DNA of 64,000 bases. Source: Methylobacterium sp. WL1 (lineage in GTDB: Bacteria; Pseudomonadota; Alphaproteobacteria; Rhizobiales; Beijerinckiaceae). Position numbers and translations under genes: made by a program. This document shows, piece by piece, positions 54,609 through 64,000 of the stretch. Numbering within the stretch: the first letter of the stretch is position 1; the number at the start of each line of letters is the position of its first letter. The DNA lies in the NCBI RefSeq assembly GCF_008000895.1, contig NZ_CP042823.1, positions 1,925,001 to 1,989,000 of the forward strand. Reading direction: 5' to 3'. The notes below the pieces were generated by a model. That model saw only the letters and a program-made list of their open reading frames with translations, was not told the DNA's origin and ran no database searches.

Positions 54609-55611
54609 CTTGGCTGTACTCAGCGCGCAGCTGCGCTGTGAGATCCTCCGGCAGGCCGGTCAACGTGAGGGTGTTGTCCTCAGCGTTGAACCGCACGTTT
54701 CCGCGGGTGATCGCGTCGCGGTTGAACTCGATGCTCCAGGTCGGGGTCTTGCCCTTGAATTTGATCAGCGGTCCGAGGGCGCGGCGATCAGGCACGAAGC
54801 CGTCGTTAAGGCGCAGATCGGGATCGGCCAGAACGGTCATCAGCCTCTCGGGATCCTGCGGGCTCAGTTCGTTGGCCAGCGCCTCGAAGCTGAGTTCCTC
54901 CTGAGCCTTGGCCGAACGCTCGCAGATGGTTTTCGCGCGGGCGAGGAAATCGTCTTTTCTCGGGGTGTCCATGCCTTCATCGGTGGCGAATGCCATCAAC
55001 GCTTGGACAAGCTCGGCCGTGTCGCGGCGGTTCTGGACCGTGGTGTCACAGCCGAGGAATTCCTTGAAGTACTCGGAGACCTCCCGCTTGCCCTTCAAGA
55101 AGCCGATGTAGCGCTCCTCGCCGTTGGCCCAGCTGGTCATGTTGATGCGGCCCGCGAACCGAAAACCGTCCATGTCGAGATGGCGGACATCCTGAACATC
55201 GAGATCGCTCGTCATCGACGCGCCGAGCTTCTCGTTGACGATCGCGATGAGGAGGTACTGCCGTTCTTCGCGCTCGAAGTGAGCGAAGAAGACGTGGCCG
55301 CCCGTGGCAGCGCCCTTGTAGCCCGCCTGGGCTTTTAGCGTTTCCATCATCTTGTGCGTCAGCGTCGTGAAGTCGCTGGGCTGGACGTTGAGGTAGGCGC
55401 GGAGGTGCTTCTCGGTCGGAAATCGATCTTCATCGACCGCGAATTTCCCGTAAGATTTCGAGGTCCGCTTGGCGTAGAGAGCGGTGAGGTCGTCGATCAC
55501 GCGTTGCATCGTCTGAGTAACTTTCAGATCGCTTTTTCCGTGCTTAACGACGAAGGCGCCCTGGGTTTTGGTTAGGTCGTGGATCGCGACGCGGATAATG
55601 GTGTTTGTCAC
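54601..55611 (-). CDS. Nucleoid-associated protein, NdpA/YejK-like
   Basis: The 336-residue protein begins TNTIIRVAIHDLTKTQGAFVV and shows the family's GHVFFAHFEREERQYLLIAIVNEKLG and DVQDVRHLDMDGFRFAGRINM, followed by FLKGKREVSEYFKEFLGCD. These match the 37-kDa nucleoid-associated family. The role of YejK is unclear (binding to DNA and topoisomerases has been reported). GTG 55611 is the start because GGGAGGGCAG lies right before it and the extra upstream frame is unlike protein. It is the first gene of a coupled pair with the membrane protein. Homologues are often found in accessory islands. Confidence 0.88.
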   Translation of the reverse strand: MTNTIIRVAIHDLTKTQGAFVVKHGKSDLKVTQTMQRVIDDLTALYAKRTSKSYGKFAVDEDRFPTEKHLRAYLNVQPSDFTTLTHKMMETLKAQAGYKGAATGGHVFFAHFEREERQYLLIAIVNEKLGASMTSDLDVQDVRHLDMDGFRFAGRINMTSWANGEERYIGFLKGKREVSEYFKEFLGCDTTVQNRRDTAELVQALMAFATDEGMDTPRKDDFLARAKTICERSAKAQEELSFEALANELSPQDPERLMTVLADPDLRLNDGFVPDRRALGPLIKFKGKTPTWSIEFNRDAITRGNVRFNAEDNTLTLTGLPEDLTAQLRAEYSQDG

Positions 55612-55869
55612 CTGCCCTCCCAGCGGCGAATGCAACGACCTCAAGTGTCGTTCACTGCGGCCGAGACTGGCTGGGCGCAAGGACGCTGACAACCCAGACG
55701 ATACGATCGCCGCCCCCTGTCCCGAGCTCCTTTCGGGGTGAGTTGGACCGTGCAGAGCGCTGACCCCGCATCCCGCGTGACCCCGCTGGTTTACATTGTG
55801 AACGAAACAAGAACAAGCGTGGGTTGGCTGCGGCGTGCTCGCTACGCCAAAGCGCAGAGAACCTGCGCC

Positions 55870-55900
55870 GCTGTATGCAAACTAGGGTTTTGCATACAGC
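55870..55900. repeat. Perfect 12-bp inverted repeat, operator-like
   Basis: GCTGTATGCAAA (55870-55881) and TTTGCATACAGC (55889-55900) flank CTAGGGT. TGTATGCA/TGCATACA half-sites are like those of GntR-family operators; it lies about 260 bases upstream of the NdpA-like gene. No regulator is nearby and no T run follows, so its role is open. Confidence 0.6.
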
Positions 55901-56322
55901 ACGTTTCGAAGTGTCGGACTGCGTGGGACTGACGGTCACCGTCGAGGATGCGACTGGCGAGAAGGCCCGCCATCTTGAAGAGCTTCGGGTCCTGCCGCTA
56001 TCGCATTAGTGCGGCGGCCGGAGCGCGCCGGAGCTTCTCTCGGCGTTTGTCCGTCCCAATGGTCGCGACGCGGTGCGGGCGGGTACGACAGAACCCCGAT
56101 CCCAGGCGGCGTTACGCGCAAAAGCTGTTCGCCCAATGCGAGCGGATCGCTAGAGTCCCTAACGAGCAGAAACGGCAACGGTCTAAAAAGGACACTCGAG
56201 CAAACGCCTCGTAAGGTGCCTAAAGGTCAACAAACCGCGGTGGAGCACAACACCCCCAGTCAACCCCGCCTAAGGTTCATAGCCGCGGGCTCGCCGCCCA
56301 CGAGCGGACATTCCCAATGCCC

Positions 56323-56463
56323 GGAATGGGTCAATTGCGGCGGGACGTGCAGGGTGCGAGAGCTGTAGCTCGCCGGTGGCCGCGTAGGCCACTTGTCAGC
56401 TGAACCAGACCGCTCGGACCTCTCGAGTTTCAAACACTTGGCGGGGTCGCGAAGTGCCCGGAA
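56323..56463 (+). repeat. About 130-bp direct repeat, right copy
   Basis: Partner of 51264-51393, with matching segments GAGCTGTAGCTCGCCGGT, CGGACCTCTCGAGTTTCAAA and ACACTTG in the same order. Confidence 0.65.
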
Positions 56464-56978
56464 ACGCCGTTGTGGGGGTGAGGGTACAGCTGGACGGCGT
56501 TGCTGCGAAAGAGATGTGCAGGGCCGTCACTCAATCAAGAAACCGCGGTGCCCGGAGCCGAGCGACCGTCAACCCTCGTTCGGCTCCGGCCGGATGGCTG
56601 GCGTCCGAAGTGAATCTGGCCCGTCAGTGCGTCGGTGGGGGTGGACGCGACTGCGGCTGGCGCCGGCTGTGCGCCGGCCGGGAGTAGGGCGGCAGGCGGT
56701 CGTCCCATCCGGTCGGTGCAGGTTTCGGAGAAACATTGCGTTGTCCGGGGCGTGGTGCGCAGGCGTATCCACCGCTCACATCTGCAGCGATGGCACCGAT
56801 CCCTCGTGCGGTCGTCGGTCGTCGGTCGTAGTTACGTGCGAGCCGCCACCCTCATGTCCCGCTGCAGCGATTGGCCTGCGAAGACACCGCGCCGTCCCGT
56901 CTCGGCAGTCGGCACTGCCAGGGACGTTGGTCGATGCCGACGCATCAGAATGTGAGAGCATGGCGAACTCGCACTTGA

Positions 56979-57683
56979 TCAGTCCGGCGTTGCCTCGTCT
57001 CGCTCTTCGAGGAGCCGGCGCCAGACCGGAACATAGTTCGGGTCGAGCCTGGCGCGCCGCTCGCTCATGAACCGGCTGAACGAGAACGTCGTCGACATGA
57101 CAGCGTCGCCGATCGCCAACCGCAGCCGCCTCTGCCCCGCCTCCTCGAGGTCGTCCGTCTCCCGCAGAAGGCCCTGCACACGGTATAGGTCGACTGTGCC
57201 CCCCGCGATCAGCGCGGAGGCGTCCGCTGGATGATCGATGGCGTCCGATCGACACCATAGCCAGAGCAGATGCTCCGCGCTCGCGAGCCGCGCTGGGATG
57301 CCGAACCACAGGCGGGTGATTGCCTCCGACAGCAGACCCGCCTCGATCGCGCAGGCGCAGGGCCGCAGCGTCACCTCGATGGGCCGCGGGCACAGCTTCG
57401 GGTCCATGTGCGCCGCGAACCGCACCCGTGTCGCCTGAACGAGATCCGCGGCACGCTCGCGCCCGTCCGCGCCGAGGTCGGCGACGATCTCGATCACGCC
57501 GACGTACCGCGCCTGCTCGTGCAGCGTCAGCGCGATGCGGCCGACAACGGCGTAGACGTAGCCCTCCGCATTGAGCCGCTCGACGATGTCGCGGAAGATT
57601 GCCGGCAGCATCCCCGGCGACGGGTTGCTTAGGTCGTGGCAGTCGACGAGGAGCGCCTCGATGTCGTCTGAGCTACCTCCCAT
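56979..57683 (-). CDS. Hypothetical protein with degenerate nucleotidyltransferase-like start
   Basis: The 234-residue product contains IVERLNAEGYVYAVVGRIALTLHEQARYVGVIEIVADL (about 33-70), which recalls the GG/GS-x-A-L-x-L-H...R-x-T-x-D-I-D core of MNT/AbiEii-type nucleotidyltransferases. The two catalytic Asp positions are replaced (IEIV), so it is likely inactive or wrongly matched. The remainder is helical and ends with VPVWRRLLEERDEATPD. It follows the gene at 57701-58141 by 17 bases, with AGGT in front of the ATG, so the two form an operon. Confidence 0.55.
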   Translation of the reverse strand: MGGSSDDIEALLVDCHDLSNPSPGMLPAIFRDIVERLNAEGYVYAVVGRIALTLHEQARYVGVIEIVADLGADGRERAADLVQATRVRFAAHMDPKLCPRPIEVTLRPCACAIEAGLLSEAITRLWFGIPARLASAEHLLWLWCRSDAIDHPADASALIAGGTVDLYRVQGLLRETDDLEEAGQRRLRLAIGDAVMSTTFSFSRFMSERRARLDPNYVPVWRRLLEERDEATPD

Positions 57684-57700
57684 GATGTGTGACCTCTGGA

Positions 57701-58141
57701 TCAGGTGAGGGTGCGGTAGTGCGCGTCCGAGCGCACCGCGTGGTGCTCCCCGGCGAGGCCGAACAATCGCACCAGTTCAGCGATCGTCTTCGGGCTCTGC
57801 AGGTGCCGATCGGCGTAGAGCGTGAACAGTGCGGGCTTGCGCATGTACACCACCCGTCCGCGGGGGAACGCCTCGTACTCGTGGCTCGCGATAGCCGCCG
57901 GCAGGCCGCGGCGGCGCAGCATCGTGGCGCCCAGCTTGCGCCAGGCCTCCCAGACCTCGTGGTGCCCGCGCGGGTGGGTGAGGCAATTGCCGTAGACCTC
58001 CGCCTCCGCCAGGGGCGTGCGGTCGGTGACCAGCACGGTGCGCCCGCCCTCCGGCACGCCCCAGAAGATACCGACGCTCGGTGCGACCATCGCATCTTGA
58101 GGGAGGGCGGGGTTCGGGCTGGCAGTGGTGTCCATGATCAT
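57701..58141 (-). CDS. Hypothetical protein
   Basis: The 146-residue soluble protein reads VGIFWGVPEGGRTVLVTDRTPLAEAEVYGNCLTHPRGHHEVWEAW, KLGATMLRRRGLPAAIASHEYEAFPRGRVVYMRKPALFTLYADRHL, ending RSDAHYRTLT. It is well ordered alpha/beta sequence and looks like a conserved family seen in Rhizobiales accessory DNA, but I cannot name it. ATG 58141 has GGGGGGCG upstream. It lies between two other minus-strand genes 11 and 17 bases away. Confidence 0.65.
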   Translation of the reverse strand: MIMDTTASPNPALPQDAMVAPSVGIFWGVPEGGRTVLVTDRTPLAEAEVYGNCLTHPRGHHEVWEAWRKLGATMLRRRGLPAAIASHEYEAFPRGRVVYMRKPALFTLYADRHLQSPKTIAELVRLFGLAGEHHAVRSDAHYRTLT

Positions 58142-58152
58142 AACGCCCCCCA

Positions 58153-58478
58153 TCAGTACACGAACTCCCAGTCGATCTTGCGGACCGGCGCGGTCGCGTC
58201 GGTTAGGGCGGCAGAGCACATCACGACGATGTCCTGCCGGAGATAGCCGTCTCGGCGATGACGAGGTGCGCGTCCCCTGGGTCGTCCGTGCTGAGTGCAT
58301 AGACCTGCAGGCCGAGCTTGCTCTCACCCCGCCCCTGGAAGCAGCCCTCCAGCGGCGACTGTGCGAAGGCTGGCAAGGTCAGGAGCGTGGCCAGAGCGAT
58401 CAATCTGAGCGCACGTGGCCTCGCACGGGCGGACCAGGGTGGTATTAGGATAGCGCCGATGACGATGGCGACGGGCAT
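58153..58478 (-). pseudogene. Small exported protein, apparently frameshifted
   Basis: From ATG 58478 a hydrophobic leader (ALRLIALATLLTLPAFAQ) is followed by SPLEGCFQGRGESKLGLQVYALSTDDPGDAHLVIA. At about 58245-58255 the frame runs into an early stop, while the neighbouring frame continues as RDGYLRQDIVVMCSAALTDATAPVRKIDWEFVY to TGA at 58153-58155, eleven bases before the next gene's ATG. One base change joins the two into a protein of about 107 residues. Function unknown; first gene of a three-gene operon. Confidence 0.5.
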
Positions 58479-59384
58479 GAAAGTGAGTCTCCGCGGCTCA
58501 CCCGGAGCCGATGAGAGAGTTTCCCGCGAGCCCCGCGAAAATTTACAGCTGTCTGTTTATTTCGGCGCGGCCGGCCGACGCACGGCGAGCAACGGCCGCT
58601 GGAGAAGGTAAGCGTGTGGTCGACGCCGATAATCTTCAGCTGCGCATCGTGCAGCGCCTCGGGCTTGGGTACGACGGCAATGAGGCTGAGCCCTGAAGTG
58701 CAAGCAGCTCAACATCTCAGTGAGTATGTCAGCGCTATTAGGGTGTGCGCTCAAGCTTCCGGCAGAACGTGGTGGTCGCGGTCGAGGCTGTCCCCGGCGG
58801 CTGGGCCGCACTCCCCGGTTGTCTCATATTCCTCCCCATCCGCTTATACGCACACGAGTTATACGCACACGTGTACTGGACAGCGTGCAGAGCGCGATGG
58901 TGGACCTGCTCGATCGCGAGACCGAGGCGCTCACAGTACCGACGGGCGATCTGCTCGACGCGCTTTGAGGACGTGCCAGCGCCTGAATTCTTTCGAAGGG
59001 ACGAAACCCAACTCCCGCCTTACCGATGATCGTTGTTGAATATTGGAGGCATCAAGCCCCCTCCCCTTCGTGTGACGACGAAGCACTGCTATAAAATCAT
59101 GGTCTGCACGGCCTACATGGTCTGCACGGCCTACATGGTCTGCACGGCCTACATGGTCTGCACGGCCTACATGGTCTGCACGGCCTACATGGTCTGCACG
59201 GCCTACATGGTCTGCACGGCCTACACCGAAAATGAAAAAAGATTTTAGCTCAGACCGCCTGAACCCTGTCCGAACTCGACCGACAGTATCCAAATCAACC
59301 CAAAACTTAATGTGGGCTGCAATGAGGGGGGTATGCTAGGCTTAGCTCAAAAGCTCAACGAATTGAGATACTTGTAGGGTTGAA
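58479..59384. other. Gene-free stretch left of tRNA-Ser
   Basis: Apart from the 18-bp tandem repeat and a two-fold TTATACGCACACG at about 58843 and 58858, no credible gene is visible. The last 150 bases are AT-rich. Confidence 0.5.
59099..59224 (+). repeat. Seven perfect tandem copies of an 18-bp unit
   Basis: The unit ATGGTCTGCACGGCCTAC occurs seven times without any mismatch (59099, 59117, 59135, 59153, 59171, 59189, 59207). Read forward it encodes (MVCTAY)7 within an open frame 59033-59248; read backward GRADHV-type repeats. Perfect identity implies a recent or unstable expansion. Whether it is coding, a protein-binding array or neutral is not known. Confidence 0.95.
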
Positions 59385-59474
59385 TGGCGGAGGGAGCGGG
59401 ATTCGAACCCGCGATACGGTTTCCCGTATACACACTTTCCAGGCGTGCGCCTTCAACCACTCGGCCACCCCTCC
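59385..59474 (-). tRNA. tRNA-Ser (anticodon GGA)
   Basis: The minus strand folds as a class II tRNA: acceptor GGAGGGG (from 59474) with TCCCTCC, G discriminator and encoded CCA (59385-59387); D arm GGCCGAGTGGTTGAAGGC; anticodon loop CTGGAAA with GGA; a long variable arm typical of serine; and TpsiC arm GCGGGTTCGAATCCCGC. Reads UCC and UCU codons. Its 3' end faces the accessory block to the left. Confidence 0.96.
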
Positions 59475-59611
59475 GACCGCAGACAGGGCGCCCGGGCACC
59501 GAGGCGCCGGACGCGACCAGGGCCGCGCGGTGGGGTGCTGTTAGCCGGGTGCGCCGCCGGGCGCAAGCGGCGGACCCTGAGCGAGACGAAAACCGTCCCG
59601 CTCAGCGCGTC

Positions 59612-61879
<2,268 letters not shown>

Positions 61880-62137
61880 GGGAGCTCCGGTGCTGGCAGC
61901 CCGGAACGCCGGCCGCGCGTCGCGGGACGCCTCGGCCGGTGACCCCGGACTGCAACGCAAACGTCCCGGGAACAGCGAAGCTCCCGCCGGGGCGGGCGAA
62001 TTTTTGCGGTGCGGTTCGGGCCGGCGGGCCCCGCCTCTCGCGCCGCGTGCCGGATATCGGAACCGGCACGCGGCGCGAGTTTTTCGCTGCGCATCGTCGT
62101 TTTCCGAAAGCCGGAATCCACCCTTTGGGACGATGCC

Positions 62138-63117
62138 CTAGTTCGCGTTCGGAGCCGGCGCGGTGAAGCTGCGGTCGAGCACCCGGCCGACGTCGAGCCG
62201 CTTGGCCAGGATGCCGTAGCGGGTCGCGCGATCGGACGCCTCCTGGACCTCCGCGACCACGCCGTCGTCGATGTTGATCGGGCTGGTCCGCTGCGCCGCA
62301 TAGGCCGCCAGCAGCACATCCTCCGGCAGGCGTGTCAGGGCGGCGGTGCTCTTGGCGTATTCGGGGAGATGGTCGAGCGACCACAGCCGGGCCCTGTTCA
62401 GGCGGTCCAGCAGGTCCTGCACGGCCGCCCGCTTGGTGGCGATGGCGGTGTCGGAGGCGACAATGAACGTGATGGTCGGGGTCAGGCCCGCGCCGTCGGC
62501 GATCACCCGGGCGTTGTCCTTGCGGGTCGCGAACGAGACGTAGGGCTCCCAGACCGCCCAGGCATCGATCGAGCCGGCGACCAGGGCGACCTTGGCGTCC
62601 ACGGGGTTGAGCGGCGCGAAGGTGGCGTCCTCCAACCTAATCCGCGTCTTCTCCAGGGTCGCGTCGATCAGGAACTGGCCCCAGCCGCCGCGGGTGCCGG
62701 CCAGGCGCTTGCCCGCGAGGTCGGCGTCCGACCGGATCGGGGAATCCTGGCGGACCAGGATCGCATGGCTCCGCGGGTCCGATTTCGTGCCGCCGACCGC
62801 CTTGATCGGGGCGCCGGCCGCGTAGGCCGTGAGCAGCGACAGGTCGCCGGTATAGCCGACATCGAGGGCGCCGGCATTGAGCGCCTCCAGGATCGGCGCG
62901 GCGGCGGGGAATTCGACCAGGCGATCGTGTAGCGCAGGTCTTTTCCGAAGCCGGAGATCTTCAGCAGCGCGCGGTTGCCGCCCTTCTGGTCGCCGACCCG
63001 CAGCATCACGGGCTCGGCCGCGCAGGACGGGGCGGCCGCCGACAGCATCAGGGCGGCGGCGAGCCAGGCGGCCGCGTGCCGGCGGGTCGTTCTCGGGGCG
63101 TCAGAGAGGATGCGCAT
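62138..63117 (-). pseudogene. ssuA: Aliphatic sulfonate ABC transporter substrate-binding protein (SsuA-like), frameshifted
   Basis: Begins with a signal peptide (AAAWLAAALMLSAAAPSCAAEP), then LRVGDQKGGNRALLKISGFGKDLRYTIAW. At about 62917-62918 the frame shifts; the continuation in the next frame is VEFPAAAPILEALNAGALDVGYTGDLSLL and reaches EDATFAPLNPVDAKVALVAGSIDAWAVWEPYVSFATRKDNARVIADG and the stop at 62138. One missing G (TGGTC for TGGGTC) explains it. The intact protein would bind alkanesulfonates or taurine-like compounds for import as a sulfur source. No permease or ATPase gene lies downstream in the window. Confidence 0.85.
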
Positions 63118-63312
63118 GTCGCCCGTTTCGTTGCCCGGCGCAGCGTGCGCGAGGGGTCCAGCGGAGCGGCCAAGTCTATGGAAGCGCCTGCGGCGAACAA
63201 GGAAACGACACTCCGTATTGCGGGCACATCGGGTGATGGCGGTGTCGGGTTTCGTCGCGCGAGAGAAGATACGTGTCGTTGCGGCGGGCCTCTCTCACCC
63301 AACCGGGTCTTC

Positions 63313-63410
63313 GTGAGGTGCGTTCGCGCAGCGGAGGTTTCGAAGGAGCCCTCCAGCCGGCCGCGCGATCCCCGGAGGGCTCCTTCGAGGCTCGGTGCGC
63401 TCGCACCTCA
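63313..63410. repeat. Long imperfect palindrome between ssuA-like and NUDIX genes
   Basis: CGAAGGAGCCCTCC (63341-63354) and GGAGGGCTCCTTCG (63374-63387) form a perfect 14-pair stem around 19 bases. An outer pair, TGAGGTGCG and CGCACCTCA, extends the structure. This is the form of the alphaproteobacterial REP-like palindromes often found between genes, and it may stabilise or end the NUDIX transcript. Confidence 0.8.
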
Positions 63411-63486
63411 GGATGAGGGGACTGGGTGGGAGCGGCCCTCGTCCGATGACCAGCCCTCAGCCTCCCTGCCGCCGGGCTCCGGCAGC

Positions 63487-64000
63487 CTACACCGCAAAAG
63501 CATCCGCCAGATACGCCCGCACGAAGCCCGGCATCCGAGTCGCCTCCGGACCGTCGGCCGCGCGCGACACGTGGATCCCGGCGAGTTCCGGCTCCGCCTC
63601 CCGGCGGCGGTGGGCCTCGATGCGGGCGCACAGGGCGTCGGCCGTCTCCGGGAACCGCACCGGGCGCAGGAAGGCGAGCTGCCCCTCCCCGGCCAGCAGC
63701 ACCCAGTCGGTCGCGGCATCCGCCGGCAGCGCCAGGCCGGTCTCCTCGGCGAGCTCCCGGGCGGCGCTGCCGGCGAGGTCGACGGTCTCGCCCCGCACGT
63801 CGTCGAGGTCGGGCGTGCCGCACGGGAAGTAGAGCTGGCCGGCATTGGCCGTATGGGTGCCCATCGCGCCGAGCAGCACCCCACCGTCCAGGCTCCCGGG
63901 CACGATCGCCGCGAAGGCGTTGACCACGCCGGCTTCCGTGCGGCCCCGGTCCCGGTAGGCGATGAAGCTGGAATAGCGGGCGGCAAACAGGTCGACCCGA
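63487..64000 (-). CDS. NUDIX hydrolase (5' end outside the window)
   Basis: The frame is open to the window edge and ends with TAG at 63487-63489; at least 170 codons are visible. It has the Nudix box core, RELAEETGL within GSAARELAEETGLAL, preceded by GQLYFPCGTPDLDDVRGETVDL and VNAFAAIVPGSLDGGVLLGAMG. These enzymes hydrolyse nucleoside diphosphates linked to another group; the substrate here is not clear. The glycine of the usual GGxxExGE start is partly altered (GTPDLDD). A GTG at 63927 could be read as a start, but upstream codons (VDLFAARYSSFIAYRDRGRTEAG) are clearly coding. Confidence 0.88.
   Translation of the reverse strand, partial: RVDLFAARYSSFIAYRDRGRTEAGVVNAFAAIVPGSLDGGVLLGAMGTHTANAGQLYFPCGTPDLDDVRGETVDLAGSAARELAEETGLALPADAATDWVLLAGEGQLAFLRPVRFPETADALCARIEAHRRREAEPELAGIHVSRAADGPEATRMPGFVRAYLADAFAV

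Larger units (their letters stand above)
55612..56978. other. 1.4-kb stretch without a credible gene
   Basis: Only an inverted repeat (55870-55900) and the right copy of the direct repeat (56323-56463) are recognised. Open frames on both strands are short and of random composition. This may be decayed mobile DNA. Confidence 0.5.

Noticed and set aside
59099..59224. The 18-bp tandem repeat as plasmid iterons or a CRISPR array
   Set aside because: Units are contiguous with no spacers, so not CRISPR. No rep gene, DnaA boxes or partition genes are nearby, so an origin is unsupported.

Overview
The window is GC-rich DNA from an alphaproteobacterium. The best fit is the genus Methylobacterium or a close relative. 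Supporting evidence is an Omp2b-type Rhizobiales porin, a BA14K-like secreted protein, several glycine/tyrosine-rich exported proteins, GGAAC-N16/17-CGTT promoters of the EcfG general stress type and many IS110/IS5 elements. The species is not resolved.

Left end (1-7.5 kb): a decayed IS110 remnant, a porin gene, then at 2970-4640 an isolated, partly AT-rich gene whose protein has the layout of a Cas12m (type V-M CRISPR) effector. It keeps RuvC-I and RuvC-III aspartates and a four-cysteine zinc ribbon, but the RuvC-II glutamate position reads asparagine. No CRISPR array and no cas1/cas2 are visible anywhere in the window. Directly downstream lie an intact IS110-family (IS1111-type) element and an IS5-family (IS1031-type) element with a TCA target duplication.

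Heavy-metal block (8.0-16.9 kb): a MerR-type regulator divergent from two cation diffusion facilitators, small His/Cys-rich exported proteins and a CzcB/CzcA efflux pair. A clear MerR-type promoter (19-bp spacer containing a perfect dyad) sits in the divergent gap.

Stress and envelope block (17-49 kb): potassium uptake (Kup), AI-2E-type permease, LysM protein, glutaredoxin-MauE fusion, two PRC-barrel paralogues, a ribosome-modulation-factor-like protein, a NarL-type two-component pair, a DUF2252 gene broken by an amber codon, YihY, DUF2254 and MscS membrane proteins, fasciclin, DUF421, an EEP-family phosphatase, Na+/H+ and Ca2+/H+ antiporters, an orphan ParD-like antitoxin, a 1412-residue hybrid histidine kinase and an HD-GYP phosphodiesterase. 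At least three genes here have matches or near matches to EcfG promoters, so general stress control is likely.

Right accessory block (49.6-59.4 kb): a second IS110 copy identical to the first over 1415 bp, then a PD-(D/E)XK nuclease-like gene and a two-gene unit of a nucleoid-associated (NdpA-like) protein and a two-helix membrane protein. These are bracketed by imperfect direct repeats of about 130 bp. Further right are three small genes, one nucleotidyltransferase-like, and a seven-fold perfect 18-bp tandem repeat. The block ends at a tRNA-Ser(GGA) gene. To its right are ordinary chromosomal genes: glgX, a frameshifted ssuA-like gene and a NUDIX hydrolase cut by the window edge.

Several genes carry single-base frameshifts or a nonsense codon (IS110 remnant, 15899-16442, DUF2252, the membrane partner of NdpA, 58153-58478, ssuA). 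These could be real decay or assembly errors and should be treated with that in mind.
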